A stretch of 64,000 nucleotides of DNA. Origin: Thermoanaerobacterales bacterium UBA4877. Lineage in GTDB: Bacteria > Bacillota > Thermoanaerobacteria > Thermoanaerobacterales > UBA4877. The position numbers were made by a program, and so were the translations under genes. This document shows, one piece after another, positions 63,856 to 64,000 of the stretch (positions are counted from its first letter, which is position 1; every line of letters starts with the position of its first letter). Under the pieces are notes generated by a model that saw nothing but the letters and a program-made list of their open reading frames with translations, was not told the origin of the DNA and searched no databases. The stretch covers positions 28,833 to 92,832 of the forward strand of contig DHDL01000023.1 of the NCBI GenBank assembly GCA_002399345.1. The letters are read 5' to 3'.

Positions 63856-64000
63856 TTATTCTTTTCCCTTCCGCACCAGAGACAATATCCCAGCGATTAT
63901 AAGTAATATACCCGGTAAAATATAGGCGGCAGATACGGAAATTATCCCGCCTATACCGGATATCAAAAATATTATTCCCGCAGGCTTCGGCTTATTCTTC
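63856..64000 (-). CDS. Membrane protein, C-terminal 47 codons only
   Basis: The end of a minus-strand gene whose start lies beyond the window. The visible residues hold two hydrophobic segments (GIIFLISGIGGIISVSAAYI and PGILLIIAGILSL) and a basic RKGKE end. It converges on the RDD gene. No family can be named. Confidence 0.55.
   Translation of the reverse strand, partial: KNKPKPAGIIFLISGIGGIISVSAAYILPGILLIIAGILSLVRKGKE

Overview
The window looks like part of the chromosome of an anaerobic, endospore-forming clostridium (class Clostridia), G+C roughly low-40s by eye. The grounds are sporulation genes in Bacillus/Clostridium order (yabP-yabQ-divIC-yabR, spoIIE-yabS-yabT-tilS-hpt-ftsH), a biotin-dependent sodium-pumping decarboxylase joined to B12-dependent methylmalonyl-CoA mutase, PEP synthase, radical SAM enzymes, and many GTG/TTG starts behind strong GGAGG sites. 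No rRNA, CRISPR array, insertion sequence or phage module was seen. Nearly all genes are on the minus strand; the plus-strand exceptions lie at about 31.9-34.0, 38.1-39.1 and 62.5-63.8 kb.

Layout: 0-3 kb, a truncated class III aminotransferase, a radical SAM enzyme and an ArsR-type regulator. 3.2-10 kb, lysS, greA, a three-gene cassette (HTH regulator, quinate 5-dehydrogenase-like, acyl-ACP-reductase-like dehydrogenase), dusB and birA. 10-17 kb, one operon for succinyl-CoA/methylmalonyl-CoA/propionyl-CoA interconversion: split methylmalonyl-CoA mutase, MeaB, epimerase, carboxyltransferase and Na+-pump subunits. 17-20.5 kb, an alanine/Na+ symporter, an orphan histidine kinase and a decayed thioesterase. 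20.8-28.7 kb, the spoIIE-to-ftsH block. 28.7-39.2 kb, accessory genes lying between spoIIE and the tRNA/yabR cluster. 39.2-42.1 kb, three tRNA genes, Ppx/GppA, yabR, divIC, yabQ, yabP. 42.4-54 kb, an MFS transporter, split transketolase, thioredoxin reductase, YitT-like protein, a CsaB-TagA fusion, DUF5693 and PEP synthase. 54-62.3 kb, a chemoreceptor with a coupled secreted protein, ndoA/ndoAI, alr, nnr, acpS and small genes. 62.3-64 kb, a structured leader with a tiny basic protein, a RING-like/RDD membrane protein and a partial membrane gene.

The most interesting system is at 28.7-31.9 kb. Two tandem cyclic-di-AMP (ydaO/yuaA) riboswitches, with a terminator hairpin between them, precede a two-gene operon with a 4-base start/stop overlap. 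It encodes an octopine/nopaline-dehydrogenase-family enzyme and a B12-binding protein with a mutase-like body. Because c-di-AMP controls potassium and osmolyte balance, I infer that the pair may make or recycle an unusual amino-acid-derived solute; the reaction is unknown. Other points are a GAPDH-like protein lacking the catalytic Cys and His, a CsaB-TagA fusion, a heavily decayed thioesterase, and a 9-base word (GGCCAGGCC or its complement) found 20 times by eye.
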